Source: Chersky-840 sp963764205
GTDB taxonomy: Bacteria > Actinomycetota > Acidimicrobiia > Acidimicrobiales > UBA8190
NCBI GenBank assembly: GCA_963764205.1
Contig: CAVXRN010000006.1
Coordinates: 930,001-994,000 of the forward strand
Direction of reading: 5' to 3'
Length of the DNA: 64,000 nucleotides
Notes under the pieces: model-generated
Database searches by the model: none
What the model was told of the DNA's origin: nothing
Seen by the model: the letters and a program-made list of their open reading frames with translations, nothing else
Shown: positions 1 to 9,990 of the stretch, one piece after another
Position numbering within the stretch: position 1 is the stretch's first letter
Layout of the letters: the number at the start of each line of letters is the position of its first letter
Position numbers and translations under genes: made by a program

Positions 1-2
1 CG

Positions 3-2060
3 GTGTACCACCACGACGGCCTCGGGAGCGGCACCGACCCGACCAGCACCGACCTCACGCCCACGACACCGGCGTGGACGTCGGCCGCCCTCGACGGTGC
101 GATCTACGGGGAGCCCCTCGTGCAGGCCGGTCGCGTCGTCATCGGCACCGAGAACGACACGATCGACGAGTTGGCGGCCAACACCGGCGCGGTGCTGTGG
201 TCGACGCACATCGGCACGGCCGTGCCGTCGGGGAACCTCCCGTGCGGCAACATCTCGCCCACCGTCGGCATCACCGGCACACCGGTCATCGACGGCGCCC
301 GGGGTGAGGTGTTCGCCGTGACCGACGAGGCGGCGGGCGCCGGCGCCCAGCACTACCTGACCGGCCTCGACCTCTACACCGGCGCGGTGATCCTGCACCA
401 GGCGATCGTGTTGCCGGGCTCGGACCAGCTGGCCCAGCTGCAGCGGACGGGGTTGGCGCTCGACAACGGCAACGTCGTGGCCGGCTTCGGCGGCAACGAC
501 GGGGACTGTGGCAACTACCACGGCTGGGTCGTCTCGATCCCCGAGGGCGGCGGCACCCAGCAGTCCTTCGAGGTGGCGTCGAACCCCGGCGACAGCCAGG
601 GGGCGGTGTGGATGGGCGGGGCGGCACCCGTGGTCGACGGCCAGGGGAACATCTGGATCACCACCGGCAACAGCGCCTTTACGTCTTCGGGCGATGCCTA
701 CGACAACAGCGACGGTGTCATCGAGCTGTCGCCGTCGATGCAGCGGGTCCAGTTCTTCGCCCCGACCACGTGGACCAGCGACAACGGGAGCGACCTCGAC
801 TTCTCCACCTCGCCCGCCCTCGTGCCGGCCGACGGGCTCGTCTTCGCCGCGGGCAAGTCGCACATCGGCTACCTGCTGTCGCAGTCGAGTCTCGGCTCCA
901 TCGGCGGACAGCTGCAGTCGGTGGGATCGTTCTGCAGCGGCGACGTCGACGGCGGCACCGCCGTGTCGGGCACGACGGTGTACGAACCGTGTGAGTCCGG
1001 CCTCGTGGCGGTGGCCACCGCCGCGCCCAACAACGTGAACGTGTTGTGGCACACCAACACCGGAGCCGGCGGCCCGCCCATCGTGGCGGGCGGGTTCGTG
1101 TGGACCATCGGCGGGTCCACGCTCTACGCGCTCGATCCCGCCACGGGGAACATGGCCCAGAGCTTCTCGCTCGGCTCGGAGGCCAACCACTTCCCCACGG
1201 CGACCGTGGCGGACGGGCTCGTGCTGGCGCCGTCGTCGAACCAGGTGCACGCCTTCGATGGTCCCGCCGGGCTGCCACCCGCGCCACCCGCAGCGCCACC
1301 GCGACCCGGGTACTGGACCACAGCCTCCGACGGGGGCGTGTTCAGCTTCGGCGGGGCGGGCTTCGCCGGCTCGATGGGCGGTCGCCACCTCGTGGCGCCG
1401 GTCGTCGGCATGGCCGCCACGTCGGACGGCGGCGGGTACTGGCTCGTGGCGTCGGACGGCGGGATCTTCTCGTTCGGTGACGCCGGCTACTTCGGGTCGA
1501 TGGGCGGCCGCCGTCTCGCCAAACCGATGGTCGGCATGGCCGCCGCGCCCAACGGCGACGGCTATTGGACCGTGGCGTCGGACGGTGGGGTCTTCGCGTT
1601 CGGCGGTGCTGGCTACTTCGGCTCGATGGGCGGCCGACCGCTCGCCAAACCCGTCGTCGGCATGGCCGCCACGGCGGACGGCGGCGGGTACTGGCTCGTG
1701 GCGTCGGACGGCGGGGTCTTCGCCTTCGGTGACGCCCGCTTCGCCGGCTCGATGGGCGGACGACCGCTCACCCAGCCCGTGGTGGGCATGGCCGCCGCAC
1801 CGGGTGGCGGGTACTGGTTGGTGGCGTCGGACGGCGGGATCTTCGCCTTCGGGGGCGCCCCGTTCTTCGGCTCGATGGGCGGGCGGCCGCTCACCAGGCC
1901 CGTCGTCGGCCTGACGCCGACGTCCGACGGCCACGGGTACTGGATGGTGGCGTCGGACGGCGGCATCTTCGCCTTCGGTGGCGCACCGTTCGAGGGGTCC
2001 GAAGGTGGCGCCCGATTGGTGGCGCCCATGGTGGGCATCGCGGCGCCGCCGCTTCCGTGA
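3..2060 (+). CDS. PQQ-like beta-propeller protein with C-terminal GYW repeats (5' partial)
   Basis: The reading frame is open at the left edge, so the signal peptide and true start are outside the window. Residues 1-420 look like a PQQ/quinoprotein-type beta-propeller, with blade phrases such as TGAVLWSTHIG and GNIWITTGNSAF. A short proline-rich linker (about 425-440) is followed by six tandem repeats of about 42 residues, each built on GYW.VASDGGIF.FG..GSMGGR.L..PVVGMA. Such repeats are common at the C-termini of secreted Acidimicrobiia proteins and probably form a second propeller or a surface-binding module. No catalytic residues can be assigned. A second protein with the same repeat type is encoded at 31509-33905 on the other strand. 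Confidence 0.85.
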   Translation: MYHHDGLGSGTDPTSTDLTPTTPAWTSAALDGAIYGEPLVQAGRVVIGTENDTIDELAANTGAVLWSTHIGTAVPSGNLPCGNISPTVGITGTPVIDGARGEVFAVTDEAAGAGAQHYLTGLDLYTGAVILHQAIVLPGSDQLAQLQRTGLALDNGNVVAGFGGNDGDCGNYHGWVVSIPEGGGTQQSFEVASNPGDSQGAVWMGGAAPVVDGQGNIWITTGNSAFTSSGDAYDNSDGVIELSPSMQRVQFFAPTTWTSDNGSDLDFSTSPALVPADGLVFAAGKSHIGYLLSQSSLGSIGGQLQSVGSFCSGDVDGGTAVSGTTVYEPCESGLVAVATAAPNNVNVLWHTNTGAGGPPIVAGGFVWTIGGSTLYALDPATGNMAQSFSLGSEANHFPTATVADGLVLAPSSNQVHAFDGPAGLPPAPPAAPPRPGYWTTASDGGVFSFGGAGFAGSMGGRHLVAPVVGMAATSDGGGYWLVASDGGIFSFGDAGYFGSMGGRRLAKPMVGMAAAPNGDGYWTVASDGGVFAFGGAGYFGSMGGRPLAKPVVGMAATADGGGYWLVASDGGVFAFGDARFAGSMGGRPLTQPVVGMAAAPGGGYWLVASDGGIFAFGGAPFFGSMGGRPLTRPVVGLTPTSDGHGYWMVASDGGIFAFGGAPFEGSEGGARLVAPMVGIAAPPLP

Positions 2061-2071
2061 GCTCGACGGCC

Positions 2072-2851
2072 TCAGGCCGCGCCGTCGCGTCCTTCCGCCG
2101 GGTCCCGGGGTCGTGACCGGCGCGACCGCTCGGCCCTGGCGCGGATCCGAGCGGGGTCGAGGACGGCGAACTCGCCCTCGGCCTCGACGCAGACCAGGCC
2201 GTCCTGGACGAGGCGGCCCCGACTGGTGACGCGCCGGCCGTCGTTGGCGACGACCTCGGCTTCGAAGCGTGCCTCGATCCCCACGAGCGTGGGTCGGCGG
2301 AAGCGGATGGTGAGCCACACCGTCGGGCCCGCGGCGCCACTGAGGTGGTTGGCGGCGGTCAGGACGATGTCGAACGTGGCGGCGAGGGCGGCGCCGTGGA
2401 CCCAGCCGGGCCCACCTTCGTACGGCGTCGTGAACACGGCGGTCCCGATGGCCAGCGGGGGCTCGAACGAGAGCACCACGGGGAGGGCGACCGGGTTGAA
2501 TCGGCCCACGACGGGGTCATAGGGCATCGCCTCGTCCATCGACGCCCGGGCGCGCTCGGAATTGGGCACGGCAACCGGGTCGGCACCGACGTCGGCACCG
2601 GGTATGGCATCGGGCTCGGTCGCTTCGGATGGGTCGATGAAGCGTGGAACCGCTTGCGCCGGCACATGCGCGGCGAGCACGTCGGCCGCCGCCTGGAGCT
2701 GGGACACGGCCCCGTCGAGCACGTGCGGCGGGGCGGTGTTGGTCACGACCAGCTCGATCAAACGTCGGACGGTGTCGGTGAGCTCGGCCATGGGTCGTTC
2801 CCGGCCCGCGATGGCGGGGTGGAAGCTCCCCGGAACGTCGTCGCTCACCAT
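2072..2851 (-). CDS. PaaI-type hotdog thioesterase family protein
   Basis: A 259-residue protein whose C-terminal half (about 130-235) is a single 4HBT/PaaI hotdog domain. The segment GWVHGAALAATFD corresponds to the HGG-type motif and helix that carry the thioester-cleaving residue in PaaI-like enzymes. The N-terminal 110 residues are a helical extension, also seen in the paralogue at 6408-7181. The start ATG is preceded by GAGGAG. Its likely role is hydrolysis of an acyl- or aryl-CoA thioester; the substrate is unknown. It is convergent with the repeat protein upstream and divergent from the FtsX-like permease. Confidence 0.8.
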   Translation of the reverse strand: MVSDDVPGSFHPAIAGRERPMAELTDTVRRLIELVVTNTAPPHVLDGAVSQLQAAADVLAAHVPAQAVPRFIDPSEATEPDAIPGADVGADPVAVPNSERARASMDEAMPYDPVVGRFNPVALPVVLSFEPPLAIGTAVFTTPYEGGPGWVHGAALAATFDIVLTAANHLSGAAGPTVWLTIRFRRPTLVGIEARFEAEVVANDGRRVTSRGRLVQDGLVCVEAEGEFAVLDPARIRARAERSRRSRPRDPAEGRDGAA

Positions 2852-3019
2852 CTCTCCTCTGTTGCCATGTGTGGCGGTCGTCAGAGATGTCTAGCTGCCC
2901 GGCTCCCGGACCTTCACATCGGTGGCGACCACCCGCGGGTGCTAGCACGAGAGCCCGAAACCGGCTGGCCACCTTGGTCGACACGACCGGATCGGCGACA
3001 CTGGGGTCGAGGAGGTCTT

Positions 3020-5440
3020 TTGGAGGCTGTCAGGCTGGTTTTTCGCGCCGAGTTGCGACGCCGGTGGCGATCATGGCTGGCCATCGCCCTGCTCGTCACC
3101 CTCGTCGGCGGGTTCGTCCTCGCCGCGACGGTGGCCGGCCGTCGTACGAACTCGGCCTTCCCCCGGTTCGTCGCCACCTACGGCTTCGACGCCCTTGCCT
3201 ACGCCGCCCAACCGGTTCCCCAGCTGGCCCGGTTGCCCGAGGTGGCCTCGGCGACGAGTGTCCTGAGCCCTGTGAGCGGTCAGCCTCAATGTTCTTGCGG
3301 TCGGCTTATCGATCCGACGGAGTTCACGGTGGAGGACCTCCCGGCGCACGCACACGAGTACTCGAAGCTCGTCTCGGGCCATTGGCCCAATCCGTCCTCT
3401 CCGGATCAGGTCCTGGCGTCGATCACCCTGCAACAGGACTACGGCGTCCGGATCGGAACGGTCATCCGGGTCCCGTTCTACGCACCCTCGCAACGCATGG
3501 CGGTTCTCGACGCCACGGGCAGTCCGCCGCCGCCCACCGGACCGACCGTCGTGCTGCACGTGGTCGGACTCGAAGTGAGCGAAGGCGAGTTCCCCTCCGG
3601 GGCGGAGCCGACCTACTCGGTGTACGCCAACCCGGACTTTGCCCGTACCGTGACCCCCGGCGCCCCGACCTTCGACCTCTACCTCGTGCGGCTGCGCCAC
3701 GGCGCGGCCGACCTGCCGCGCTTCAACGCGGACGCTGCCGCGTTGAGCAGCGCCGGCGTAGTGGGCTTTGAGAGCGCGCACCAATTCAACGCCGCCATCG
3801 AGGGGTCGATCCATCCCCAAGCCATCGGGTGGTGGGTGCTGGCGGTCCTCGCCGCGCTGGTCGGCGTCCTCGTCATCGGCCAGGCGTTGGCTCGGCAGAG
3901 CGCGGTCGAGAGCGAGGACTACCCCACCTTGGCCACCCTCGGCCTCGACCGGCGCCAGCTCGTGGCCCTGGCGACGGCCCGGAACGTCGTCGTGGCCATC
4001 GTCGGGGCCGTCGGGGCGGTGGCGCTGGCGGTCGCGGTGTCGCCGATCACCCCCGTGGGCGAGGCCCGCATAGCGGAGCCCTCGACGGGCGTGGTCTTCG
4101 ACACCTTCGTCCTCCCGCTCGGGTTCGTGGCCCTGATCGCCGTCGTCGTCGGCCTCGGCATCTGGCCGGCGTGGCGGGCGGCGCACACGGTGGACGACGC
4201 GGACGACGCCCAGGAATCGCGGCCGTCGACGATCGTCACCCAATTCGCCGCCACGGGCGCACCGCCGAGCGCGGTGATCGGGGTCCGACACGCCCTGCAG
4301 CGGGGCCGGGGTCGGGCGACGGTCCCGGTGGGCACCGCACTCCTCGGCATGGTCCTGGCCGTGACGGCGTTGTGTGGCACGGCGGTGTTCGGCTCCAGTC
4401 TCTCGCACCTGACCGCCACCCCCAACCTGTACGGCGAGACGTTCCAGATCAACTTCAATCTGGTCGACGGCCAGCCCGACCCCTCGATGCTGCGCAGCCT
4501 GGAGCACGACCCTGCCCTCACCGGCCTCTCGCGCGGTCTGGCGGGTGAGGTCTCGATCGGCAAGGTGACCGTGGGGGCCGTGGCGGCGACGGCACTGCGC
4601 GGGCCGCTGTTGTTCACCACGGTCACCGGCCATCTACCCCGGGACGACGGTGAGGTTGCCTTGGGCGCGTCGACGATGCACCAGGTAGGGGCGCAGGTGG
4701 GATCGGTGGTGCCCGTCACGGTGTCGGCACCTTCGGGTGGCAAGCGGACCGTCGCCTTCCGGGTGGTGTCGGAGGTGTCGTTCCCAGTCCTGTCCGGCGT
4801 GGCGGGACTCGGAGACGGTGCGTTGTTCACCATCCCAGGGTACGAGGGTGCAGTCTGCCCTGCGGGCCCCAAGCAGGCCGCATGCCGACAAGCCGTGATC
4901 GGGAACTCCGACGGAGGGATGCTGGCCAGGTTCGTCCCCGGCGCCCGGGGCAAGGCTGCCATCAACCACTACCTCGACACCTACGCCGCCCTCTCGGTGC
5001 TCCCCACGACGCCTGTCTCTCTGGTCAACTTCGGCGAAGCCGTCAACTTCCCGCTGATCTTCGGCGTCATGCTGGCGTTGTTCGGAGCCGCGACGCTGTT
5101 GCACCTGCTCGTGGTGAGCGTGGCGCGCCGGCGACGCGAGGTCGGGCTGCTGAAGGTGCTCGGGTTCGTGAACCATCAGGTGGCCGCGGCGGTGTCGTGG
5201 CAGGCGACCACGCTCGCCCTCGTCGGGATCGTCGTCGGCGTGCCGCTGGGGTTGGCGATCGGACAAGAGGTATGGAGGGCGTTCGCCTCCAACCTCGGCG
5301 TCGTGCCGGTGTCGGTGGTGCCGGTCTGGCTCGTCGTGGGCGTGGCGATCGGCGTCCTCGTGGTCGCCAACCTCCTCGCCGTGGCGCCGGCGCTGGCCGC
5401 CTCCCGCTCGCGACCGGGACAGCTCCTGCGGGAGCGCTGA
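3020..5440 (+). CDS. FtsX-like ABC transporter permease
   Basis: About 806 residues. There is one N-terminal membrane helix (WLAIALLVTLVGGFVLAA), a roughly 250-residue extracytoplasmic domain, then three helices around 280-420, a second extracytoplasmic domain, and a terminal three-helix FtsX bundle (about 670-800) containing RRREVGLLKVLGF, the FtsX coupling-helix signature. This MacB/FtsX-type duplication is typical of permeases that work with a separate ATPase. No ATPase gene adjoins it here. The frame stays open far upstream, but that part overlaps the antisense thioesterase. I chose the TTG at 3020 because AGGAGG lies at 3010-3015, although the spacing is short. The start is therefore uncertain. 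Confidence 0.8.
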   Translation: MEAVRLVFRAELRRRWRSWLAIALLVTLVGGFVLAATVAGRRTNSAFPRFVATYGFDALAYAAQPVPQLARLPEVASATSVLSPVSGQPQCSCGRLIDPTEFTVEDLPAHAHEYSKLVSGHWPNPSSPDQVLASITLQQDYGVRIGTVIRVPFYAPSQRMAVLDATGSPPPPTGPTVVLHVVGLEVSEGEFPSGAEPTYSVYANPDFARTVTPGAPTFDLYLVRLRHGAADLPRFNADAAALSSAGVVGFESAHQFNAAIEGSIHPQAIGWWVLAVLAALVGVLVIGQALARQSAVESEDYPTLATLGLDRRQLVALATARNVVVAIVGAVGAVALAVAVSPITPVGEARIAEPSTGVVFDTFVLPLGFVALIAVVVGLGIWPAWRAAHTVDDADDAQESRPSTIVTQFAATGAPPSAVIGVRHALQRGRGRATVPVGTALLGMVLAVTALCGTAVFGSSLSHLTATPNLYGETFQINFNLVDGQPDPSMLRSLEHDPALTGLSRGLAGEVSIGKVTVGAVAATALRGPLLFTTVTGHLPRDDGEVALGASTMHQVGAQVGSVVPVTVSAPSGGKRTVAFRVVSEVSFPVLSGVAGLGDGALFTIPGYEGAVCPAGPKQAACRQAVIGNSDGGMLARFVPGARGKAAINHYLDTYAALSVLPTTPVSLVNFGEAVNFPLIFGVMLALFGAATLLHLLVVSVARRRREVGLLKVLGFVNHQVAAAVSWQATTLALVGIVVGVPLGLAIGQEVWRAFASNLGVVPVSVVPVWLVVGVAIGVLVVANLLAVAPALAASRSRPGQLLRER

Positions 5441-5493
5441 GGCGTCGCCGCTAGGTGCCGGGCACGGTTCCGGGGACCCGCCCGGGCCAGGAC

Positions 5494-5507
5494 TAGAATT
5501 CGTTCTA
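5494..5507. promoter_or_regulatory. KstR-like palindrome upstream of crotonase gene
   Basis: The 14-mer TAGAATTCGTTCTA has perfect 5-bp arms (TAGAA/TTCTA) around a 4-bp spacer. It differs by one position from the KstR operator consensus tnnAACnnGTTnnA used by actinobacterial lipid/steroid TetR regulators. It lies 100 bp upstream of the enoyl-CoA hydratase start. A related site is at 14324-14337. Confidence 0.5.
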
Positions 5508-5607
5508 TTGTCGGTGGGTCCCGAGGCCGGCGGGGGAGGAGCCCAGACGAGGGCACCCCTCCAGCACTGGCGGCGGGCCGAGACGTGGAGCACGTGAAGG
5601 AGACGCC

Positions 5608-6408
5608 ATGCCCAGCCCCGGTACCGAGAACCTGACCTTCGAGCGCCACGGCGCCACTGCCGTGGTCACCATGAACCGGCCCGAAGCCAAGAACGCCCTG
5701 AGCCTCCCGATGCTCGTGGGCATGGCCGACGCGTGGGAGGAGATCGACGGTAACGACGAGATCCGCTGTGCCGTGCTGACCGGGGCCGGTGGCACGTTCT
5801 GTTCGGGCATGGACCTCAAGTCGATGTCGGCGCCCGAGGCACAGGCGTACCGGCACCGCCAGGAGGCCGATCCCGATCTGCACTGGAAGGCGCTGCTGCG
5901 CCACTACCAGCTGCGCAAGCCGCTCATTGCCGCGGTTGAGGGGTGGGCGGTAGCGGGTGGGACCGAGATCCTCCAGGCCACCGACATCCGCGTCGCGGGC
6001 GAGAGCGCCAAGTTCGGCGTGTTCGAGGCGCGGCGCGGCCTGTTCCCCCTCGGTGGGTCCACCGTGCGGTTGCGGCGACAGATCCCGTTCACCGTCGCCA
6101 TGGACCTCCTCCTCACGGCGCGCGAGGTGAGTGCGCACGAGGCGAAGGAGATCGGGCTGATCGGTCGCGTCGTCCCCGACGGCACCGCGCTGGACGAGGC
6201 GCTGGCCATCGCCGAGGTGATCTGTGGGAACGGCCCGCTCGCCGTCGAGGCCATCAAGCGATCGGTGCGCGAGACCGAGGGCATCCCCGAGGTCGAGGCC
6301 CTCAAGATCGAGCTCGAGATCGGCTGGCCCGTCTTCGCCACCGAAGACGCCAAGGAAGGTCAGAAGGCGTTCGCGGAGAAGCGCACCCCCGAGTACAAGC
6401 GCCGCTGA
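5608..6408 (+). CDS. Enoyl-CoA hydratase/isomerase (crotonase) family protein
   Basis: A 266-residue crotonase-fold protein, full family length. The oxyanion-hole segments are visible as the N-terminal NRPEAKNALS region with GTFCSGMDLKSM (about 64-75) and the second one at AAVEGWAVAGGTEI (about 110-123). The second conserved catalytic position falls in EARRGLFPLGGST (about 139-151). The likely role is hydration or isomerization of an enoyl-CoA in fatty-acid or steroid side-chain oxidation. The ATG follows AAGGAGA at good spacing. The stop overlaps the next gene start (TGATG), so the crotonase and thioesterase are translationally coupled. Confidence 0.88.
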   Translation: MPSPGTENLTFERHGATAVVTMNRPEAKNALSLPMLVGMADAWEEIDGNDEIRCAVLTGAGGTFCSGMDLKSMSAPEAQAYRHRQEADPDLHWKALLRHYQLRKPLIAAVEGWAVAGGTEILQATDIRVAGESAKFGVFEARRGLFPLGGSTVRLRRQIPFTVAMDLLLTAREVSAHEAKEIGLIGRVVPDGTALDEALAIAEVICGNGPLAVEAIKRSVRETEGIPEVEALKIELEIGWPVFATEDAKEGQKAFAEKRTPEYKRR

Positions 6409-7181
6409 TGCCCGACCAGGAGCTCGGTGTCTCGGACTTCGGCATCACCGCCGGCGGTGGCGTCCCCGGTGGCGTCGCAGGATCGAGGGACGAGAACGCC
6501 CCGAGCGCAACCGAGGACGCCCGCTTCGACCTGGCGCGCGAGGTGCGGCGCATCACGAGCGCCATGGTGAGCCTGCCCATCGCCGACGACGACATCAACG
6601 CCGCCACCGCGGCGCTCAAGGGCGTGGCCGACGCACTGGAGGCCCACGCCGGTCCGGGACGGCGGCCGCGGGCCCAGCCCGATCCGGTGGGCGATCCCCA
6701 GGACTTCTTTCCGTCGAGCCCCGTGATCGGTTTCGCCAACCCGGTCGCCCCCCCGGTGGTGGTGGAGGCCGTCGACGGCGAGCTGCGGGGAACCGCCACG
6801 TTCGACTACCAGTACGAGGGTCCGCCCACCTGCGTCCACGGCGGCGTGATCGCCATGGTCTTCGACGAGATGCTCGGCGCGGCCAACATCATGGCTGGGA
6901 ACCCCGCCATGACAGGGACGCTCACCATCACCTACCGCAAGCCGACGCCGCTGCGGACCCCGCTTCGGCTCGAGGCCCGCTTCGTGTCGAGAGAGGGTCG
7001 CAAGATCCGTACCTACGGTGCGATCTTCAACGGCGAGACGTTGACGGCCGAGGCCGAGGGGATCTTCATCGAGCTCGTCCCGCAGCGGTTCTTGGCCTTC
7101 GTGACCGAGAATTCCGACTCGCCCGAGGCCGCCGAGCAGGTCCGTGCCGACGCCCGGCGTCTGGGGTTCGCCGGGGACTGA
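6408..7181 (+). CDS. PaaI-type hotdog thioesterase family protein
   Basis: A 257-residue protein starting at the ATG that overlaps the crotonase stop by one base. The N-terminal half is helical. The C-terminal hotdog domain (about 105-230) carries TCVHGGVIAMVFDEMLG, the PaaI-type HGG motif followed by the catalytic-helix acid. It is a paralogue of 2072-2851 with the same two-part architecture. The likely role is cleaving a CoA thioester in the pathway served by the coupled crotonase. The substrate cannot be named. Confidence 0.83.
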   Translation: MPDQELGVSDFGITAGGGVPGGVAGSRDENAPSATEDARFDLAREVRRITSAMVSLPIADDDINAATAALKGVADALEAHAGPGRRPRAQPDPVGDPQDFFPSSPVIGFANPVAPPVVVEAVDGELRGTATFDYQYEGPPTCVHGGVIAMVFDEMLGAANIMAGNPAMTGTLTITYRKPTPLRTPLRLEARFVSREGRKIRTYGAIFNGETLTAEAEGIFIELVPQRFLAFVTENSDSPEAAEQVRADARRLGFAGD

Positions 7182-7427
7182 TCGGCCCCGCCCCTGCGCT
7201 GCGGAGGCCCGGCTGGCCCTGCAGAGCCCGGAGATCTGACGGGAAAGTTCGCCCGCCCCGTCGGCCTCGGTACCGAAACACGCGTCTGACCAGGAGTTTC
7301 CGCCCTCGTCGCCGGCCCCCGCCGGGCGCCACCGTGCGTGGTCCGGCCCTCAACAGATCCCTGCCCCGCGCCGATACCCAACTGGTGGCCGGCGTCTGGT
7401 GCCGGCCCGAGACCAGGACGGCTGGGG

Positions 7428-9990
7428 TTGAGCGACACAGCACGCGACAACGGCGCAGGGGCGCCGTCGAACGGGGCCGGCGCGAGCGGCGGTCACAGCG
7501 CAACCGGCGGTGCCGTCGCGTCGATCGTCGCGGTCGCGACCGACCGCATCCCCGCCGACCGCATCCCCGCCGACCGCATCACCGCCGACCGCGTCCCCGC
7601 CGACCGCATCACCGCCGACCGCGTCCCCGCCGACCGCGTCCGCTCCGATGGAACCGCCGGCGCAACCGAGAGCCCGACGTTCGCCGGTCCCGGTGGCGGA
7701 CCGGGTGGCGGGCCCGGGGAGCTGGCCGACGAGGACCTGGCGGTGTTCCTCGAGATGTCGAACGAGATCTTCGGGGTCTTCGACGTGACCCAGGGTCTCG
7801 TCTGGAGCAACGGCTCGGCCGCCGCGCTCCTCGGCTACGCCGAGGACGAGTTGGCCCAGATGTCGCTCGTCGACCTCATCCACCACGATGACCTGCCCCG
7901 GGCCCTGGCGCTGTTCGACCAACCCACCGAGGACGCGGAGCCACCGGCGATCGAGTCGCGGTACCGGTGCAAGGACGGAAGCTGGCGCTGGTTGGAGTGG
8001 ACGGCGCGCCAGGCGCCGGACTCCGGGTTGGTCTACGGCGCGGCCCGCGACGTCACCCACCACCACGACGCCCAGGCGGCATTGCGCGCCAACGAGGCCT
8101 GGCTGCACGCCATCGTCAACCACTCGACCGCGGCGATCTTCGTCAAGGACCGCGCCCAGCGCTACGTGCTCGTGAACGAGGTGTTCCTCCGGGCGTTCGG
8201 GTTCGCCCGCGAAGACGTGCTGGGCAAGACCGCCCGCCAGATCTGGCCGGACGCGCCCACCGACGAGGCGGAGCGCGAGGTGCTCGACCGCGGTGTCGTC
8301 GTCACGCACGACGAGGTCATCGAGCTCGGCGACGACACGCAGGTCATGATGGTGACCCGGTTCCCGTTGCTCGACTCGGCCGGTGCGGTGAGCGGAGTCG
8401 CGGCCATCGCCACCGACATCAGCGAATGGACCCGCGTCCGGGCCGCGCTGGCGGAACGCCAGCGGCTCCTCGACACGGTCATCCGGGCGTGCCCCGACAT
8501 CGTCACCGTGCTCGACGGCAACGGCACGGTCCGGGAGATCAGCGAAGCGTCGGCGCGCATCCTCGGGTACGACCTCCGTCACCCCGTCCAGGAGGAGGTC
8601 GAGGCGCTCATCCATCCCGATGACCTCCACCGGGTCCACGCGCAGGCGGCCGAGATCTTCTCGCGCCCCGACACGCAACTCGACCTGACCTACCGCGTCC
8701 GCCATGCCGACGGCCGCTGGGTCGTGCTCGACACGCGGGGGCAGGCCATGGTGGGAGACGACGGGTCGACCGTGGGCGCGGTCGTGGTGTCGCGCGACGT
8801 GACCGACGAGCTCGAGGTCGAAGCCGAGATGCACGTTGCGGTGGAGTCCGCCGAGCAGGCCAGCAAGGCCAAGAGCGACTTCCTGTCCCGGATGAGCCAC
8901 GAGCTGCGCACCCCGCTCAACAGCGTGTTGGGCTTCTCCCAGCTCCTCGAGATGGACGACCTGCCCGACCAGCACGGTGAGGCCGTCGGACACATCATGC
9001 GGGCGGGCCGGCACCTCCTGAACCTGATCGACGAGGTGCTCGACATCGCCCGTATCGAGTCGGGCAATCTCGAGCTCCTGTTGGAGCCCGTGCCCATCCG
9101 CCAGATCCTCGGCGACGCCATCGACCTCGCCCGGCCGCTGGCCGAACGAGCCGAGATCACGATCGTGGCCGACCTCGAGATGTGTCCCGACACCTTCCAT
9201 GTCCTGGCCGACCGGCAGCGCCTCCTCCAGGTGATGTTGAACCTCCTGTCGAACGCGGTGAAGTACAACCGGGCGGGCGGGCGGGTGGGCGTCGCCGTCG
9301 AGGCCGTCTCGCCCGTCCTGGTACGGCTCACCGTGACCGACACCGGCAACGGGATCAGAGCTCAGGACATCGAGCGCGTGTTCGAGCCCTTCGACCGCCT
9401 GGGCGCCGAGTCCAGCGGCGTCGAGGGCACCGGTGTCGGGCTCACGCTGTCGAAGTACCTGGTGGAACGGATGGGTGGGTCCATCGGCGTGCACTCGAGG
9501 ATCGGCGAGGGGACGACGTTCACCGTCGATCTCGCCACCGCGGCTGCGCCCGAGGTCCCGGTGCGTCGTCTCGAGCTGCCCCCGGCCGCGCCGCGTCACG
9601 TGGCCACGCTGCGGGTGCTGCACATCGAGGACAATCTGGCCAACCTCGAATTGGTCGAGCAGGTCCTCACGCGCTCGGGTGTCGTCGAGTTGGTGGCGAC
9701 GATGTCGGGGAGCCTCGGTGTGGACCTGGCCCGCCGCCACCGCCCGCACCTCATCCTCCTCGACCTCCACCTCCCGGACATGTCGGGCGCGGATCTGCTC
9801 GAGATGTTGCAGGCCGATCCCCACACCAAGGACATCCCCGTCGTCGTGATCACGGCCGACGCCACGCCGTCGCAGATCCAGCGCTTGCCGCGACATCGGA
9901 GTGGCCGCCTACCTCACCAAGCCCATCGACATCAAGGACCTGCTCCGCGTGGTCGAGACCATGTCGACGCGGCCGGGGGAGCTCGGGTGA
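7428..9990 (+). CDS. Cytosolic PAS-PAS-PAS hybrid histidine kinase, frameshifted near the C-terminus
   Basis: The order is: low-complexity N-terminus with a five-residue tandem repeat; three PAS/PAC units (starting about residues 105, 227 and 347); HisKA with phospho-acceptor His in MSHELRTP (about 490); HATPase_c with N box LLSNAVKYN (about 606), DTGNGI and GVEGTGVGL; then a receiver with EDN and phospho-Asp in ILLDLHLPDMSG (about 779). No membrane helix is seen. The frame carrying most of the gene does not encode the receiver end. Dropping one C at 9888/9889 restores RDIGVAAYLTKPIDIKDLL and a TGA at 9988-9990. As sequenced, the frame reads on into the next kinase as one 1770-codon ORF. Start: TTG 7428 with AGGA upstream, or GTG 7338. 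Confidence 0.75.
7546..7650 (+). repeat. 15-bp tandem repeat encoding R-(I/V)-(P/T)-A-D
   Basis: About seven direct copies of a 15-bp unit (type CGCATCCCCGCCGAC) lie in the N-terminal linker of the first hybrid kinase, before PAS1. The length is a multiple of three, so copy number can change without shifting the frame. The encoded pentapeptide is charged and probably disordered. Confidence 0.8.

Noticed and set aside
2345..3019. In-frame upstream extension of the FtsX-like permease
   Set aside because: It is antisense to the thioesterase gene and has the arginine- and glycine-rich look of a shadow frame; membrane sequence begins only after 3020.
7350..9896. 848-codon open frame on the minus strand
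   Set aside because: It is a mirror of the hybrid kinase genes; high GC keeps antisense frames open. It has no domain and low-complexity composition.
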